A program made the translations under genes and the position numbers. Below are positions 26,779-35,121 of a stretch of 64,000 bases of DNA, one piece after another; the first letter of the stretch is position 1; each line of letters opens with the position of its first letter. This DNA is from Pseudomonadota bacterium (GTDB taxonomy: Bacteria > Pseudomonadota > Gammaproteobacteria > Burkholderiales > Chitinibacteraceae). The notes below the pieces were generated by a model that did not search any database, had not been told where the DNA came from, and saw nothing but the letters and a program-made list of their open reading frames with translations. The DNA lies in assembly GCA_026399755.1 (NCBI GenBank), contig JAPLQI010000073.1:27668-91667 (forward strand). Direction: 5' to 3'.

Positions 26779-27141
26779 ATGACTCAAATTACCGTGGTAA
26801 TTGGCGATCGTTTAGGTAAAGGCCAAAAAGTAGGCGCTGGCGTTGAATTGGCAGCGGGGCGTGCGGTGGTGATTCCCGGGGTGGCTGCGGATATGAAACT
26901 GGGCGATGTGATGAAGGCTGAAAACGCGCAGTTGGGTATTTCATTTTGCGGTAGCGGCGGGGCGGGGGCGATTACGGCACAGACCAAGCATGGCTATAAG
27001 GCGAAATATGGTATGCGCTCGGTTGAAGAAGGCATTACTGCGATTGAAGAAGGTTACATCGTCCTAGGCTTTGGCTTTATGGATAAGGAAGAGCTGGGCC
27101 AGCGCTTGGTTGTGGCTTATCAGAAAAAGTATGGCAATTAA
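26779..27141 (+). CDS. glycine-rich SFCGS family protein
   Basis: The 120-residue soluble protein carries the family hallmark ISFCGSGGAGAITAQTKHGYKAKYGMRSVEEG around residues 54-84, with a single cysteine at 57. It has no signal peptide or membrane segment. Members (EF_0830/AHA_3911-like) are always reported with DUF4312, DUF4311 and DUF4310, and no biochemical role is known to me. The CGSGGAGA loop is reminiscent of the phosphocysteine loop (CGSG or CGTG) of galactitol-type PTS EIIB proteins, though it lies mid-protein rather than at the N-terminus. AAAAGGAATTGAA supplies a ribosome binding site. DUF4312 follows without any gap. Confidence 0.82.
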   Translation: MTQITVVIGDRLGKGQKVGAGVELAAGRAVVIPGVAADMKLGDVMKAENAQLGISFCGSGGAGAITAQTKHGYKAKYGMRSVEEGITAIEEGYIVLGFGFMDKEELGQRLVVAYQKKYGN

Positions 27142-27450
27142 ATGAAAGAACACTTCCAGAGCAAGGTGATTGTGAGCGGCATGGGGGACAGCAAAGCTAA
27201 GGCTTTTGCCGATGCGCTCTCCCAAGTGCAGCGCGCCGTGATGGCAGGTAGCCAAAAGATCTTGCTGCGCATCGAGCCACAAGATGTGGTGGTGCTAAAG
27301 GCTGAGGAGGCGCAAAGGAAGGAGCGATTTTTATTCTTGTTTCTGCCGCGTATTCGCTCCCATTACAAAGTGCAGCTGGAAGTGATTGTGAGTGTGACGG
27401 CAATTGATATCGATCAGGTGTCTTTTACTGCTCATCCATCCAAGTCTTAA
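27142..27450 (+). CDS. DUF4312 family protein
   Basis: The 102-residue protein starts on the base after the SFCGS stop codon, so the two are probably translationally coupled. It reads KVIVSGMGDSKAKAFADALSQVQRAV, then LLRIEPQDVVVLKAEEAQRKERFLFLFLPR, and a beta-rich end. This pattern suggests a small alpha/beta domain in the cytoplasm. It corresponds to the EF_0831/AHA_3912-like family. Its function is unknown. In context it is a subunit or accessory of the membrane pair encoded next. Confidence 0.78.
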   Translation: MKEHFQSKVIVSGMGDSKAKAFADALSQVQRAVMAGSQKILLRIEPQDVVVLKAEEAQRKERFLFLFLPRIRSHYKVQLEVIVSVTAIDIDQVSFTAHPSKS

Positions 27451-27462
27451 AAAGGTAGCCGT

Positions 27463-28236
27463 ATGTTGCTGATGATATTAATGAAGTCGCTCGTGATTGG
27501 TGGCTTGGTTGGTTTTGCTGTTGGGGCGGGGGCTGCGCGGATGTTTCATGCGCCAACGGCGCAGGGGATAGGCGCGTTTCGTACCTTAGGCGAGCTTAAT
27601 TCGTGTGAAGGCGATGCGGCTTCGCATTTCTCCTTTGGTTTGGGCTTCTTTTTTAATGCTTGGGCCTCATCGGTAGCCGCTGGGGCGTTTACTCAGGATG
27701 TAGATCACCGCGTGATTCCGCATTGGGGTGCTGCCGCGCTGATGAGTAAAAATCCAAATCTAGCTGAAACCCTGCACAACCCTAGAAAAATGGCGCTGGC
27801 CTGTGGCTTGATCGGCATGGCGGTGGTGGCGTTTTTAAATACCACGGCTTCGGCCGTGCCACCTTCTTTGCAAGTAACCGCGGTTAAAGTTTTGGTGCCT
27901 GCGGCCAATATGCTGGTCAATATCATCATGCCGGTGATTTTTTGGCTGGCAGCGATTGAAGCAGGTAAACGCTCAGGCTTTTGGGGGACGATTTTTGGTG
28001 GCTTAGCGCAGCTCATTATGGGCAATGCCGTACCGGGCTTGGTGCTGGGTATCTTGATTGGTAAAGGTGTTGATGATGGTGGCTGGAACAGAATCACCAA
28101 ATCGATGATGTTTAGCGTGGTGATGTTATTTGTATTAAGCGCCTTCTTCCGTGGCTTTGATTTGAAAATGATTCAATCCTTCCATTTAGCCATACCGGCT
28201 TGGTATGAGCTGCTGCACGCTACGCTGAAGCCTTAA
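27463..28236 (+). CDS. DUF4311 membrane protein, candidate permease subunit
   Basis: The 257-residue protein has about six hydrophobic segments (near 5-25, 60-75, 110-130, 145-165, 180-200 and 215-235). Glycine-rich turns such as GGLVGFAVGAGAARMF and GLAQLIMGNAVPGLVLGILIGKGVDDGG are present. It matches the EF_0832/AHA_3913-like family. It is followed 10 bases later by DUF4310, the second membrane protein. The pair plus two small soluble proteins has the composition of a multi-subunit transporter of the PTS EIIC/EIIB kind, but no family link is established. Confidence 0.78.
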   Translation: MLLMILMKSLVIGGLVGFAVGAGAARMFHAPTAQGIGAFRTLGELNSCEGDAASHFSFGLGFFFNAWASSVAAGAFTQDVDHRVIPHWGAAALMSKNPNLAETLHNPRKMALACGLIGMAVVAFLNTTASAVPPSLQVTAVKVLVPAANMLVNIIMPVIFWLAAIEAGKRSGFWGTIFGGLAQLIMGNAVPGLVLGILIGKGVDDGGWNRITKSMMFSVVMLFVLSAFFRGFDLKMIQSFHLAIPAWYELLHATLKP

Positions 28237-28246
28237 GGAGACGAAA

Positions 28247-28909
28247 ATGACTGAACTCACTAAAGAAGAAGTACAGGGTAATTTCTGGTTCGCCGATTGG
28301 AGCTTTCCTTTCTTTGTAGGCTTGCTGTCCGCCGGGGTATTTGCCGGAACGCATATGTATTACGTCTACGGCATAGGCGCATTCAACGAAGTGGCTTTTG
28401 TCTCGATGCTTCGTGCGGGAATGGATACCGGCGTTTATGGCGCGGTGGCCGCCTTTGGTGCGAGCTTTTTGTTCGCACGGATTATCGAAGGCGCACTGGT
28501 CGGTATTTTGGATATCGGCGGCGCGATTATGACTGGCGTGGGTCTGGGCATTCCCGCCATGTTTTTGGGCGCAGGCGTGACTTATCCGCTGGATAACTTC
28601 TTTGCCGCTCTCGCCACAGGCATGGTAATTGGCTGCGCCATCGGCGGAATTATTATCCTAGCGCGTAAATTTACGGTGAACCAATCCAACTCAACCTTTG
28701 GTGCCGACGTGATGATGGGCGCGGGAAATTCATCGGGGCGTTTCCTAGGCCCCCTAATCATCATCACCGCAATTGGCGCATCCATCCCCATTGGCGTGGG
28801 CTCATTAATCGGCGCTTTAGCCTTCTACCTCTGGGGCAAACCCATTACCGGCGGCGCAATTTTAGGCGCGATGCTGTTTGGTTCGGTGTTTCCGGTGGCG
28901 ATTGTTTGA
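28247..28909 (+). CDS. DUF4310 membrane protein, candidate permease subunit
   Basis: The 220-residue protein begins MTELTKEEVQGNFWFADWSFPFFVGLLSAGVF and has five or six hydrophobic, glycine-rich segments (for example FFAALATGMVIGCAIGGIIILA and GPLIIITAIGASIPIGVGSLIGAL). This fits the EF_0833/AHA_3914-like family. AAGGAGA lies just before the ATG. It is the last gene of the transporter-like half of the cluster. About 610 bases filled with repeats separate it from the catabolic genes. Confidence 0.78.
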   Translation: MTELTKEEVQGNFWFADWSFPFFVGLLSAGVFAGTHMYYVYGIGAFNEVAFVSMLRAGMDTGVYGAVAAFGASFLFARIIEGALVGILDIGGAIMTGVGLGIPAMFLGAGVTYPLDNFFAALATGMVIGCAIGGIIILARKFTVNQSNSTFGADVMMGAGNSSGRFLGPLIIITAIGASIPIGVGSLIGALAFYLWGKPITGGAILGAMLFGSVFPVAIV

Positions 28910-29023
28910 TTTGCTGATTTGATGCTGGGAAACCCAAATCTTGAACCACGGAGGGAACAGAGAACACGGAGTTTCACGGAGAAAAACAGCTATTCGCAGG
29001 TCGGGTGAAACTCCATATGCACT

Positions 29024-29342
29024 AACCAGTTTGCTTTTGAATTAGCAAACAATGAAACAACGTAATGGCCACGCTCTTTGCATAGGGCTTTTTAAAGTCC
29101 CCTTGAAACACGCCGGAGCGAGGAACAAGCGGGGCGGGGTTTCGGCTAGGGAGCGAGGGACGAGCTGATCCCGCCTGCCGCCGACTCGATTGTCCGCAGC
29201 GCAGGGGTCTTCGTGTTTCGTGGGGTCGCCTTCTTTGGCTTCGTTTCTTGGCGAAGCAAGAAAGGAAGGCCCCCGCGGTGGCTACCGCTCCAAAATCAAC
29301 GTGCCGAAGGCACTAAAAAGGGCTTTTTGACTTTGTTTAGCG
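29024..29342 (+). repeat. long intra-cluster repeat element B, copy 1
   Basis: About 320 bases here match 32577-32897 over their whole length, and match 42769-43030 (reverse strand) over about 260 bases. Landmarks are CTTGAAACACGCCGGAGCGA, GACTCGATTGTCCGCAGCGC, CGTGTTTCGTGGGGTCGCC and the hairpin TTTCTTG-GCGAAG-CAAGAAA (29244-29263). No coding potential is evident. It lies between DUF4310 and the amidohydrolase gene. The remaining gap holds a CACGGAG unit (about 28925-28985), a GGGTGCAACCCGCG palindrome (29343-29396) and a further relic at 29425-29465. Confidence 0.8.
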
Positions 29343-29519
29343 CAGGGTGCAACCCGCGTACTTTTCAGTATTGCTCGCGGGTTGCACCCGCCCTACGAAA
29401 GAAGCGCTTCAGACCTTGGCTTAGTTCTCGGTGCGCAACGACTTCGTCGTTGTACACCCTACGAAAGATGCATGGTATTGGCCCGCTCGATGCCTGTTAG
29501 CAGCAAAAAAAGGAATCCC

Positions 29520-30656
29520 ATGTTTGATTTAATCATCCGTCGTGCCGTGAGTCCCACAGACGATGCCATCTTTGATATTGCGATGAAGGACGGCAAAATT
29601 GCGGCCATTGGCCTGATCAATGCCCAAGCTCGCCAGACTATGGATTTAAAAGGTCAGTTTTATGCCAGCGCAGGCTGGATTGACGGCCATGTGCATTGCT
29701 ATTCGGCCTCGCCTATTTATAACGATCAGCCCGATTTAGTGGGTATTGCCGGTGGCGTGACCACGGTGGTGGATGCGGGTAGCTGTGGCGCGAATGATAT
29801 CGGGCATTTTTATCAGCTGGCGCAGGCCTGCCAGACCGAGGTGCGGGCTTTATTGAATATTTCTCGCATCGGTTTGGTCACTCAGCACGAGCTGGCTGAT
29901 CTGGCCGATATTGATGAGGCCGCCGCCAGCCAAGCAATTGGCCAATTCCCTGATTTTATCGTTGGCTTAAAAGCGCGTTTAAGTGCAAGCGTGGTGGGTG
30001 GCAATGGGATTATCCCTTTGCAGATTGCCAAAGCGATTCAGCAAAAACATCGCCATTTGCCGCTGATGGTGCATGTGGGAAATACCCCGCCCGATTTGGA
30101 TGATATTGCCGAGCTACTCGATCAGGGCGATATTTTAACGCACTGCTACAACGGCAAACCCAATCGCATTTTGAATGCCGAAGGCGTGCTGCGGCCTAGT
30201 ATTTATCGGGCGATTCAGCGTGGTGTTTGCCTTGATGTGGGCCACGGCGGGGCGAGCTTTAGTTTTGCGGTGGCAAGGCAAGCGATTGCTCAGGGCATTT
30301 TGCCGAACACGATTAGTTCGGATATTTACTGCCGTAACCGCATCGCTGGCCCGGTCTATGGCTTGGCTCCGGTGATGACAAAGTTTCTGTCTTTAGGCAT
30401 GAGCCTCGCGCAGGTCATTAGCTGCGTTACAAGCCATGCTGCCAAGGCGCTTAATCTGCCTAGCAAAGGCCAGCTGGCTGTTGGCTTTGATGCCGATATC
30501 TCGATTTTTGCCTTAGATAAAACGCCCAATACTCAGCGTGATTGCGAGGGCGAATCGCTTATTTCTGATCACCAACTCAGGCCTTTGGCGGCAATTGTCG
30601 CGGGAAAGGTATTTTTGACTGAAGAAGGAAAAAAAGATCATGTCTTCGATTTATAA
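29520..30656 (+). CDS. amidohydrolase/deacetylase-like metallohydrolase of the DgaE-DgaF pathway
   Basis: The 378-residue protein is an amidohydrolase-superfamily TIM-barrel enzyme. It has the metal motif GWIDGHVH (H57, H59), a probable carboxylated lysine in GLKAR (K151), then H185 (MVHVGN), H208 (THCYNG), H242 (VGHGG) and D268 (SSDIY). These match binuclear metal ligands of the dihydroorotase/deacetylase type, like EF_0837. The start at 29520 has an AAGGAAT ribosome binding site. Longer frames upstream run through repeats. It overlaps dgaE by 17 bases. It likely hydrolyses an amide, lactam or N-acyl bond to give the ammonia-lyase substrate. The substrate is unknown. Confidence 0.85.
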   Translation: MFDLIIRRAVSPTDDAIFDIAMKDGKIAAIGLINAQARQTMDLKGQFYASAGWIDGHVHCYSASPIYNDQPDLVGIAGGVTTVVDAGSCGANDIGHFYQLAQACQTEVRALLNISRIGLVTQHELADLADIDEAAASQAIGQFPDFIVGLKARLSASVVGGNGIIPLQIAKAIQQKHRHLPLMVHVGNTPPDLDDIAELLDQGDILTHCYNGKPNRILNAEGVLRPSIYRAIQRGVCLDVGHGGASFSFAVARQAIAQGILPNTISSDIYCRNRIAGPVYGLAPVMTKFLSLGMSLAQVISCVTSHAAKALNLPSKGQLAVGFDADISIFALDKTPNTQRDCEGESLISDHQLRPLAAIVAGKVFLTEEGKKDHVFDL

Positions 30657-31758
30657 AAAGTACCAACTTAAGCCGGTGATTAACGCTTCTGGGCGGATGA
30701 CCATTCTTGGCGTGTCTACCCCGCAGCCTGAAGTGGTGGCGGCGGTCAATTTGGGGCTAAATCATTATTTCGAGATGCAAGATTTAGTCGATAAAACTGG
30801 TGCATATATTGCGGGTTTGCTAGGGGTAGAAAGCGCGGTAGTTGTGTCTTGCGCATCCGCCGGAATCGCCCAAGCTGTGGCCGCTGTGATTATTAAAGAC
30901 GATGCAGATTTGCTGCTGAATTTGCATGCCAAGCCCATCAATGGCCCTTGCGAAATTGTGCTGGCAAAAGGTCATAACGTGAATTACGGCGTGCCGGTGG
31001 CGACGATGGTGGCGCTGGGTGGTGGCAAAGTGGTTGAAGCGGGTTGGGCCAATGAGTGCTCGGCTGAGGAGTTGGCTGCTGTGATTACGCCCAATACCGC
31101 AGCGATTTTATATATTAAATCGCACCATACTGTGCAAAAAAGCATGTTGAGCGTGGCAGAGGCTGTGGCCGTAGCTAAAAGCCATGGCCTGCCTTTGATT
31201 GTGGACGCTGCCGCCGAAGAAGACCTGCGTCTTTATTATCAGCTAGGCGCGGATTTGGTGATTTACAGCGGCGCAAAAGCCATCGAAGGCCCGTCCAGCG
31301 GCTTAGTGCTGGGCCGTGAGCAGTATGTGGCTTGGGTTAAAAAGCAGGGCAAAGGCATTGGCCGCGCGATGAAGGTTGGCAAAGAAGGCATTTTGGGCCT
31401 GACTTGCGCCATTGAAACTTATTTATTGCGTGAGAAAGAAAGCGGCGAGCAAATGGTTGCCAAAATGCGGCCCTTTATTGCGGCGCTTAACGAGATTCAT
31501 GGCGTGAGCGCCAAAGTGGTTTGGGATGGCGCAGGGCGTGATATTGCCCGTACAGAAATAGCCTTTGATCAGGCCGCTTTGGGCCGCAGCGCCGTCGAAA
31601 TGGTGGCCGCGCTCAAAGGTGGGCCTATCGCTATTTATTTCCGTGAATACAAAGCCAATGAAGGCAAGGTCGAGGTGGATGTGCGCAGCGTTAGCGACAG
31701 CCAGCTCAGCACGATCAGCGAGCAGATTCAGCAATTGTTAAAGGAAAAATTACTATGA
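30640..31758 (+). CDS. dgaE: DgaE-like PLP-dependent ammonia-lyase
   Basis: The 372-residue protein belongs to the SelA-related PLP family that includes D-glucosaminate-6-phosphate ammonia-lyase. That enzyme produces 2-keto-3-deoxy-6-phosphogluconate and ammonia. It opens KYQLKPVINASGRMTILGVS; the likely PLP lysine is K213 in YSGAKAIEGPSSG, and LIVDAAAEED contributes the aspartate facing the cofactor nitrogen. GAAGGAAAAAAA gives a ribosome binding site inside the end of the amidohydrolase gene. It overlaps dgaF by four bases. The actual substrate may differ from glucosaminate-6-phosphate because the usual DgaABCD PTS is absent here. Confidence 0.85.
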   Translation: MSSIYKKYQLKPVINASGRMTILGVSTPQPEVVAAVNLGLNHYFEMQDLVDKTGAYIAGLLGVESAVVVSCASAGIAQAVAAVIIKDDADLLLNLHAKPINGPCEIVLAKGHNVNYGVPVATMVALGGGKVVEAGWANECSAEELAAVITPNTAAILYIKSHHTVQKSMLSVAEAVAVAKSHGLPLIVDAAAEEDLRLYYQLGADLVIYSGAKAIEGPSSGLVLGREQYVAWVKKQGKGIGRAMKVGKEGILGLTCAIETYLLREKESGEQMVAKMRPFIAALNEIHGVSAKVVWDGAGRDIARTEIAFDQAALGRSAVEMVAALKGGPIAIYFREYKANEGKVEVDVRSVSDSQLSTISEQIQQLLKEKLL

Positions 31759-32504
31759 AATTAAGCCAATTAAGCCCAAATTTTTATCGAGATCGTGTGT
31801 GTTTGAATGTTTTAGGCGGCACTAAGCAAAATGCCGTGGATATTTATCAGGCTGCAGAGGGCGCCGTGGTGGTGGGCCTGCTTTCTAAAAACTACCCCGA
31901 TGTAGCCAGTGCTGTTGAAGATATGCGGGCCTATGCCCAATTGATTGAGAATGCAATTTCTGTAGGCCTAGGGGCGGGTGATCCTCGGCAATCGGCGATG
32001 GTGAATGAGATCAGCCGCCAGATTCAGCCACAGCATATCAACCAAGTGTTCACCGGCGTCGGCCCCGCCCGTGCTCTAGTCGGCCAAGATAATACGGTGG
32101 TGAATGGCTTGATCTCACCGACGGGCCAGGTTGGCATGGTAAAAATCTCCACCGGCACTTTCAGCAGCAAACAGGCAGATGGGATTGTGCCGGTTGCCAC
32201 CGCCATTGCCATGCTGAAAGATATGGGCGGCAATTCGGTGAAATATTTCTCAATGGACGGCCTGAAATACCGCGACGAATATATCGCCGTGGCCCAAGCC
32301 TGCGCGGCCAATGACTTTTGGCTGGAGCCAACCGGTGGGATTGATCTGCAAAACTTTGAAGAAATTTTAGGGATTGCGCTGGACGCTGGCGTTACAAAAA
32401 TCATCCCCCATATCTATAGCTCGATTATCGACAAAGCCAACGGCAACACCCGACCAGAAGATGTGGCAACTTTGTTGGCGATGGTGAAGGCAAAGCTAGG
32501 CTAG
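31755..32504 (+). CDS. dgaF: DgaF-like 2-dehydro-3-deoxy-phosphogluconate aldolase
   Basis: The 249-residue protein matches the KDGP aldolase family that acts with DgaE, cleaving the keto-deoxy sugar-acid phosphate to pyruvate and glyceraldehyde-3-phosphate. Recognisable segments are RVCLNVLGGTKQNAVDIYQA, VFTGVGPARALVGQ, VNGLISPTGQVGMVKISTG and WLEPTGGIDLQNFEEI. The length fits this family, EF_0839-like, rather than Eda. It is coupled to dgaE through an ATGA overlap. A second copy of repeat element B follows. Confidence 0.87.
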   Translation: MKLSQLSPNFYRDRVCLNVLGGTKQNAVDIYQAAEGAVVVGLLSKNYPDVASAVEDMRAYAQLIENAISVGLGAGDPRQSAMVNEISRQIQPQHINQVFTGVGPARALVGQDNTVVNGLISPTGQVGMVKISTGTFSSKQADGIVPVATAIAMLKDMGGNSVKYFSMDGLKYRDEYIAVAQACAANDFWLEPTGGIDLQNFEEILGIALDAGVTKIIPHIYSSIIDKANGNTRPEDVATLLAMVKAKLG

Positions 32505-32576
32505 GCGGTTGTATTTGTAGGGCGGGTGAAACCCGCGGGTTTGCAGCGTTGCTCGGGGGGGGCACCCCATACGAGC

Positions 32577-32897
32577 CAACCAAATTGCTTTTTCATTAGC
32601 AAACAGCGAAAAATATAATGATTACGCTCTCTGCATAGGGCTTTTTAAAGTCCCCTTGAAACACGCCGGAGCGAGGAACAAGCGGGGCGGGGTTTCGGCA
32701 AGGGAGCGAGGCAGCGAGCCAATCCCGCCCGCCGCCGACTCGATTGTCCGCAGCGCAGGGGCCTTCGTGTTTCGTGGGGTCGCCTTCTTTGGCTTCGTTT
32801 CTTGGCGAAGCAAGAAAGGAAGGCCCCCGCGGTGGCCAACCGCTCCAAAATCAACGTGCCGAAGGCACTAAAAAGGTCTTTTTGACTTTGCTTAGCG
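32577..32897 (+). repeat. long intra-cluster repeat element B, copy 2
   Basis: This copy matches 29024-29342 almost base for base, including the TTTCTTG/CAAGAAA hairpin (32798-32817) and the closing AAAAAGG-CTTTTTGACTTTG. It lies between dgaF and the PRD regulator gene in the same orientation as copy 1. The two copies therefore frame the amidohydrolase-dgaE-dgaF block as direct repeats. A GTAGGGCGGGTGAAACCCGC palindrome (about 32517-32575) and a related relic (32903-32955) flank it. The stretch 32505-33130 holds no gene. Confidence 0.8.
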
Positions 32898-33130
32898 TGC
32901 AGTAGGTGCAACCCGCCGATTTTTCAGCATCGCTCGCGGGTTTCACCCGCCCTACATATGCAGCATAGCATTGGGGCTATTTACCTTTGCTGATCTGGCG
33001 AGTCCCCGTAATCTGAAGATATGGCGTTCTTGTTCGCTTCGCGCTGATTCAGGCGATTTTGATTGATCGATTTATTTCAGCGGGTGTGTTCTTGTAGTGA
33101 AGAGGCACTCCTTGCAGGGCTTAAGTCATT

Positions 33131-35047
33131 ATGGTTCGTTTCCCTTATAAGCGTCTGGCTTTGCTTTATCGTACTTTGCAGGCAGAAACGCTGCCGCAGG
33201 ATGAGCTGGCACGCCGGTTTTCGGTGTCTACGCGCACGGTGCGTACCGATATTACGGCGCTGAATGAAACTCTACTTGAGCATGGCGCGCAATTTGTTTT
33301 GCAGCGCGGTGAGGGCTATGTGCTCAGTATTCATAATGAAGAGCACTTTGCTCAGCTGACTTTCAACCAAAAACAGAGCAAAGCACTGCCACGCACTGCT
33401 GGCGAGCGGATTCAATATTTATTGATGAGTTTTCTGACTTCGGCCTATGCGTTTAAATTGCAAGACCTTGCGGATGCTTGGTATGTGAACCGCGCAGTGC
33501 TGCAAATCGATATGGCGGAGGTGCGCAGCCAGCTTGCCCAATATCAATTAAGCATCGAAACACGGCCGCATTACGGCATGAAGCTAATGGGTAGAGAATC
33601 GGCGATTCGGGTGTGTTTAAGCGATTTACTCTGCCAGCTGCGCCGCGAAGAAAACCATCATCCACTGCTGGCAAGTGATCCGGTACTGGCCAATGCGGCT
33701 ATGACTTTTATGAATGCCTTACCGTGTTTACTTGCGCGTAGCTCGGTGCGTTTAAGCGATGAAGGCTTTCATTTTTTGAGCCAGTATTGTGCCGTAGCAA
33801 GTAAAAGAATTAGCGATGGTTTCCCTATCGAAGAGCGATTGGGGGAAGAGGTGAGCGCAGATGTGGCCGCTCTTGCTAGTGATTTGGTGGCGGAGCTGAG
33901 GCAGATCACGCACTGCGAGTTATCGAGTGCTGAAACGCATTTTTTAGCCGTTAATATCGCCGCCCGCAGCACGCAAGGCATTTTGCCCGATACGATTAAT
34001 GCCGACGATGCCGAGGCCTTGGTCAGCTATATTCTGGATTATATCAACCGCCATTATCACTATGATTTACGCCACGATAGCCGTCTGCGCCTTGATTTGG
34101 TCACCCACGTTAAAACCATGATCACGCGTTTGCGCTATCAGATTAATTTACCCAATCCCGTCCTGACCGATATCAAGCAGCATTACGCTTTGGCCTACGA
34201 TTTTACCCTGAGCGCGGTTTCCAGCTGGGCCAAACACACGGCCTATCAAGTAAGTGAAAATGAAATTGGCTATCTGGTGCTGCACATTGGCGTAGGGCTG
34301 GAGCGGCATTATCAAATTGCCTTTGTCTGTCGCTCACAGGCCCTGCTGGTGTGCGATATGGGCAATTCGACTACACGAATGATAGAAGCCATGTTGCAGC
34401 GCAAATTCCCGCAGGTATTGCTGAGTAAATCAATCTCACAGCAGGATTATTACGCCTTAGATACGGTAAGCGATGACTTTGTCATCTCTACCCAGCCGCT
34501 AGACAACAAGGGCAAGCCGGTGATTGTGGTTTCGCCGTTTCCTACTGAGTTTCAGCTAGAGCAATTGGCTAAAACGGTAGAGATCAACCGCGCTCACCCC
34601 TATATGCTTGATCGCTATTTTGATGCCAAGCACTTTTTGCGCATTGATGAGCCTATCACCCAAGACGCACTATTTCAGCGCCTATGCCAGCAATTAGAGC
34701 AAGAAGGCATCGTGAGCGAGGATTTCTACCCTTCCGTCACCGAGCGCGAGGCGATTTTATCCACGATCCAAGGCGATGGCATTGCGGTTCCACATTCCTT
34801 GGGCCTGCTTGCTAAGCGCTCCGTGGTCTATACCGTGCTTGCTCCTCAGGGCATTGCTTGGGGTGATGGCGTGGTGGCTTCGGTGATTTTTTTGCTGGCG
34901 ATTAGCAAGGAAGATTACGAAGAAGCGATGGCGATTTATGACTTATTTATCTCTTTAATTAGGGAATGCGCCAGCGTCCGTTTGCTGGAGTGCGCAGATT
35001 TCGCTGAGTTTAAAGCGGCAGCGATTCGCTCTTTAAAAGCGCATTAA
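33131..35047 (+). CDS. PTS-controlled transcriptional regulator (HTH-PRD-PRD-EIIB-EIIA)
   Basis: The 638-residue protein has an N-terminal DeoR/HTH_11-type helix-turn-helix (LPQDELARRFSVSTRTVRTDI, about 21-41) and a second HTH-like segment (about 95-155). Two PRD domains follow (about 175-285 and 290-392), then an EIIB-like region (about 395-480; VCDMGNSTTRM near 407) and a C-terminal EIIA domain (about 505-638) with the phospho-acceptor-like H555 in IAVPHS. This is the MtlR/BglG-like architecture of PTS-modulated DNA-binding activators. Its place at the end of the cluster suggests it controls the cluster from the palindrome at 26309. That it senses the DUF431x transporter by phosphorylation is inference. 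Confidence 0.85.
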   Translation: MVRFPYKRLALLYRTLQAETLPQDELARRFSVSTRTVRTDITALNETLLEHGAQFVLQRGEGYVLSIHNEEHFAQLTFNQKQSKALPRTAGERIQYLLMSFLTSAYAFKLQDLADAWYVNRAVLQIDMAEVRSQLAQYQLSIETRPHYGMKLMGRESAIRVCLSDLLCQLRREENHHPLLASDPVLANAAMTFMNALPCLLARSSVRLSDEGFHFLSQYCAVASKRISDGFPIEERLGEEVSADVAALASDLVAELRQITHCELSSAETHFLAVNIAARSTQGILPDTINADDAEALVSYILDYINRHYHYDLRHDSRLRLDLVTHVKTMITRLRYQINLPNPVLTDIKQHYALAYDFTLSAVSSWAKHTAYQVSENEIGYLVLHIGVGLERHYQIAFVCRSQALLVCDMGNSTTRMIEAMLQRKFPQVLLSKSISQQDYYALDTVSDDFVISTQPLDNKGKPVIVVSPFPTEFQLEQLAKTVEINRAHPYMLDRYFDAKHFLRIDEPITQDALFQRLCQQLEQEGIVSEDFYPSVTEREAILSTIQGDGIAVPHSLGLLAKRSVVYTVLAPQGIAWGDGVVASVIFLLAISKEDYEEAMAIYDLFISLIRECASVRLLECADFAEFKAAAIRSLKAH

Positions 35048-35121
35048 TCTGGCACGTATTGCTAGTGTTTTTGCATCATCCCAAATCAAAGCGCTGCGCA
35101 CGATGCTTGTGATCTTGCGGC

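Noticed and set aside
29382..29519. N-terminal extension of the amidohydrolase
   Set aside because: It runs through repeat sequence. The ATG at 29520 has a good ribosome binding site and matches the family start.
32622..32911. Overlapping open frames on both strands inside element B (also 29213-29500 and 42716-43049)
   Set aside because: They come from the GC-rich repeat, recur with the repeat copies and lack start signals. Such repeats are often misannotated as short proteins.
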